Of a stretch of DNA of 64,000 bases, positions 63,785 through 64,000 are shown piece by piece. Location: contig NZ_LT556034.1 of assembly GCF_900079775.1 (NCBI RefSeq), positions 114,323-178,322 of the forward strand, given 5' to 3'. The translations under genes and the position numbers were made by a program. The number at the start of each line of letters is the position of its first letter. Positions within the stretch are counted from its first letter, which is position 1. The notes under the pieces are model-generated. The model did not search any database, was not told the DNA's origin, and saw only the letters and a program-made list of their open reading frames with translations. The DNA is from Leyella lascolaii (lineage in GTDB: Bacteria > Bacteroidota > Bacteroidia > Bacteroidales > Bacteroidaceae).

Positions 63785-64000
63785 TGGGGATAAATTTGTA
63801 AGAAAATCGAAAAGTCCTTTACTTTGCAGTATGGAAAAAGATTATTTGAATATGTTGGCCGGTATCGTACTGCCCACACAGATATTGGATTACTTTTCGA
63901 TAGTTGGCATTGAGCAAACCACCGGAGAGATACACATCAGCCTGGACGAGAAGATGAATCCGGAACTAGGCAATGACGCGCACTTTGAGTCCAAAGGTTT
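63767..64000 (+). mobile_element. Insertion sequence, left end (ISAon1-type)
   Basis: Begins close to GGGTCAGTAGAAATTTAG, the point at which AlkD homology ends. The first ORF of the element starts at 63831. The right end is outside the window, so terminal repeats and target duplication cannot be checked. Confidence 0.75.
63831..64000 (+). CDS. Transposase N-terminal protein, ISAon1 type (partial)
   Basis: Starts MEKDYLNMLAGIVLPTQILD, continuing IHISLDEKMN and HFESKGF to the window edge. The pattern (LP-x-x-ILDYF, SLDEK, ESKGF) is that of the ISAon1 transposase N-terminal region protein, often a separate first ORF before the catalytic transposase. Incomplete at the right edge. Confidence 0.8.
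   Translation, partial: MEKDYLNMLAGIVLPTQILDYFSIVGIEQTTGEIHISLDEKMNPELGNDAHFESKG

Overview
The window is about 64 kb of a gut-type Bacteroidales genome, most likely Prevotellaceae or Muribaculaceae. The evidence is a fimbrillin-like lipoprotein, a DUF5723 outer-membrane protein, a TonB-receptor-like barrel without a SusD partner, GtaA-like DUF4964/5127/4965/1793 proteins ending in short sorting-tail-like sequences, Gfo/Idh/MocA plus DUF1080 sugar genes, and many promoters of the Bacteroidetes type (-7 box TAnnTTTG) in place of sigma-70 boxes. GC is roughly 50-55% and Shine-Dalgarno sequences are weak or absent. The family is inference; the order is well supported.

Layout. 0.1-2.4 kb: ackA and pta. 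3.1-5.4 kb: a small peptide gene and a fimbrillin-like adhesin split by an in-frame TGA. 5.5-7.2 kb: cdaA (c-di-AMP synthase) and folP. 7.2-8.4 kb: repeat-rich gap. 8.4-11.6 kb: an unknown lipoprotein and a DUF5723 barrel. 11.7-19.5 kb: tricorn-like protease, murF, MATE exporter, DUF4250 protein, MscS channel. 19.5-20.7 kb: repeat-rich gap. 20.7-28.0 kb: two paralogous GtaA-like exported enzymes, the second fused to a complete GH2 module. 28-29.3 kb: repeats, tRNA-Phe, tRNA-Pro. 29.3-37.2 kb: HhH protein, NSS transporter, VanZ, CYTH, a 46-residue membrane protein, prfB, acyl-CoA ligase, rpsT, tRNA-Glu, recO. 38-57.7 kb: a flavodoxin/ferredoxin protein, then a carbohydrate island. 58-63.8 kb: TonB-receptor-like barrel, tRNA-Arg, repeats, lemA and a TPM gene, and an alkD-type gene cut by an insertion sequence at the right edge.

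The carbohydrate island (39.2-57.7 kb) looks like a non-SusCD glycoside pathway. On the minus strand tatA and tatC lead directly into a cytoplasmic Gfo/Idh/MocA oxidoreductase, a twin-arginine Gfo/Idh/MocA oxidoreductase, two DUF1080 lipoproteins, a sugar isomerase/epimerase-like protein and a third DUF1080 protein. Two GH43 genes and an unassigned exported enzyme lie next to it. Then comes a second plus-strand pair: a twin-arginine oxidoreductase and a HEAT-repeat protein with two DUF1080 domains. The composition fits export of cofactor-loaded oxidoreductases through a TatAC translocon, oxidation of sugars to 3-keto forms, and cleavage by DUF1080 enzymes in the periplasm.

The most unusual signal is outside the genes. 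Six gaps carry the same composite element of about 400-450 bp. Each has two conserved modules at one end, an array of 4-7 degenerate 19-bp palindromes (consensus GCGGAARAGCCTYTTCCGC) repeating about every 22 bp, and a conserved AT-rich module (core TGTCAAAATATTTTACTT) at the other end. The gaps also hold three copies of a 115-bp REPIN-like element, a 154-bp tandem repeat, and a 200-bp element with inverted ends.
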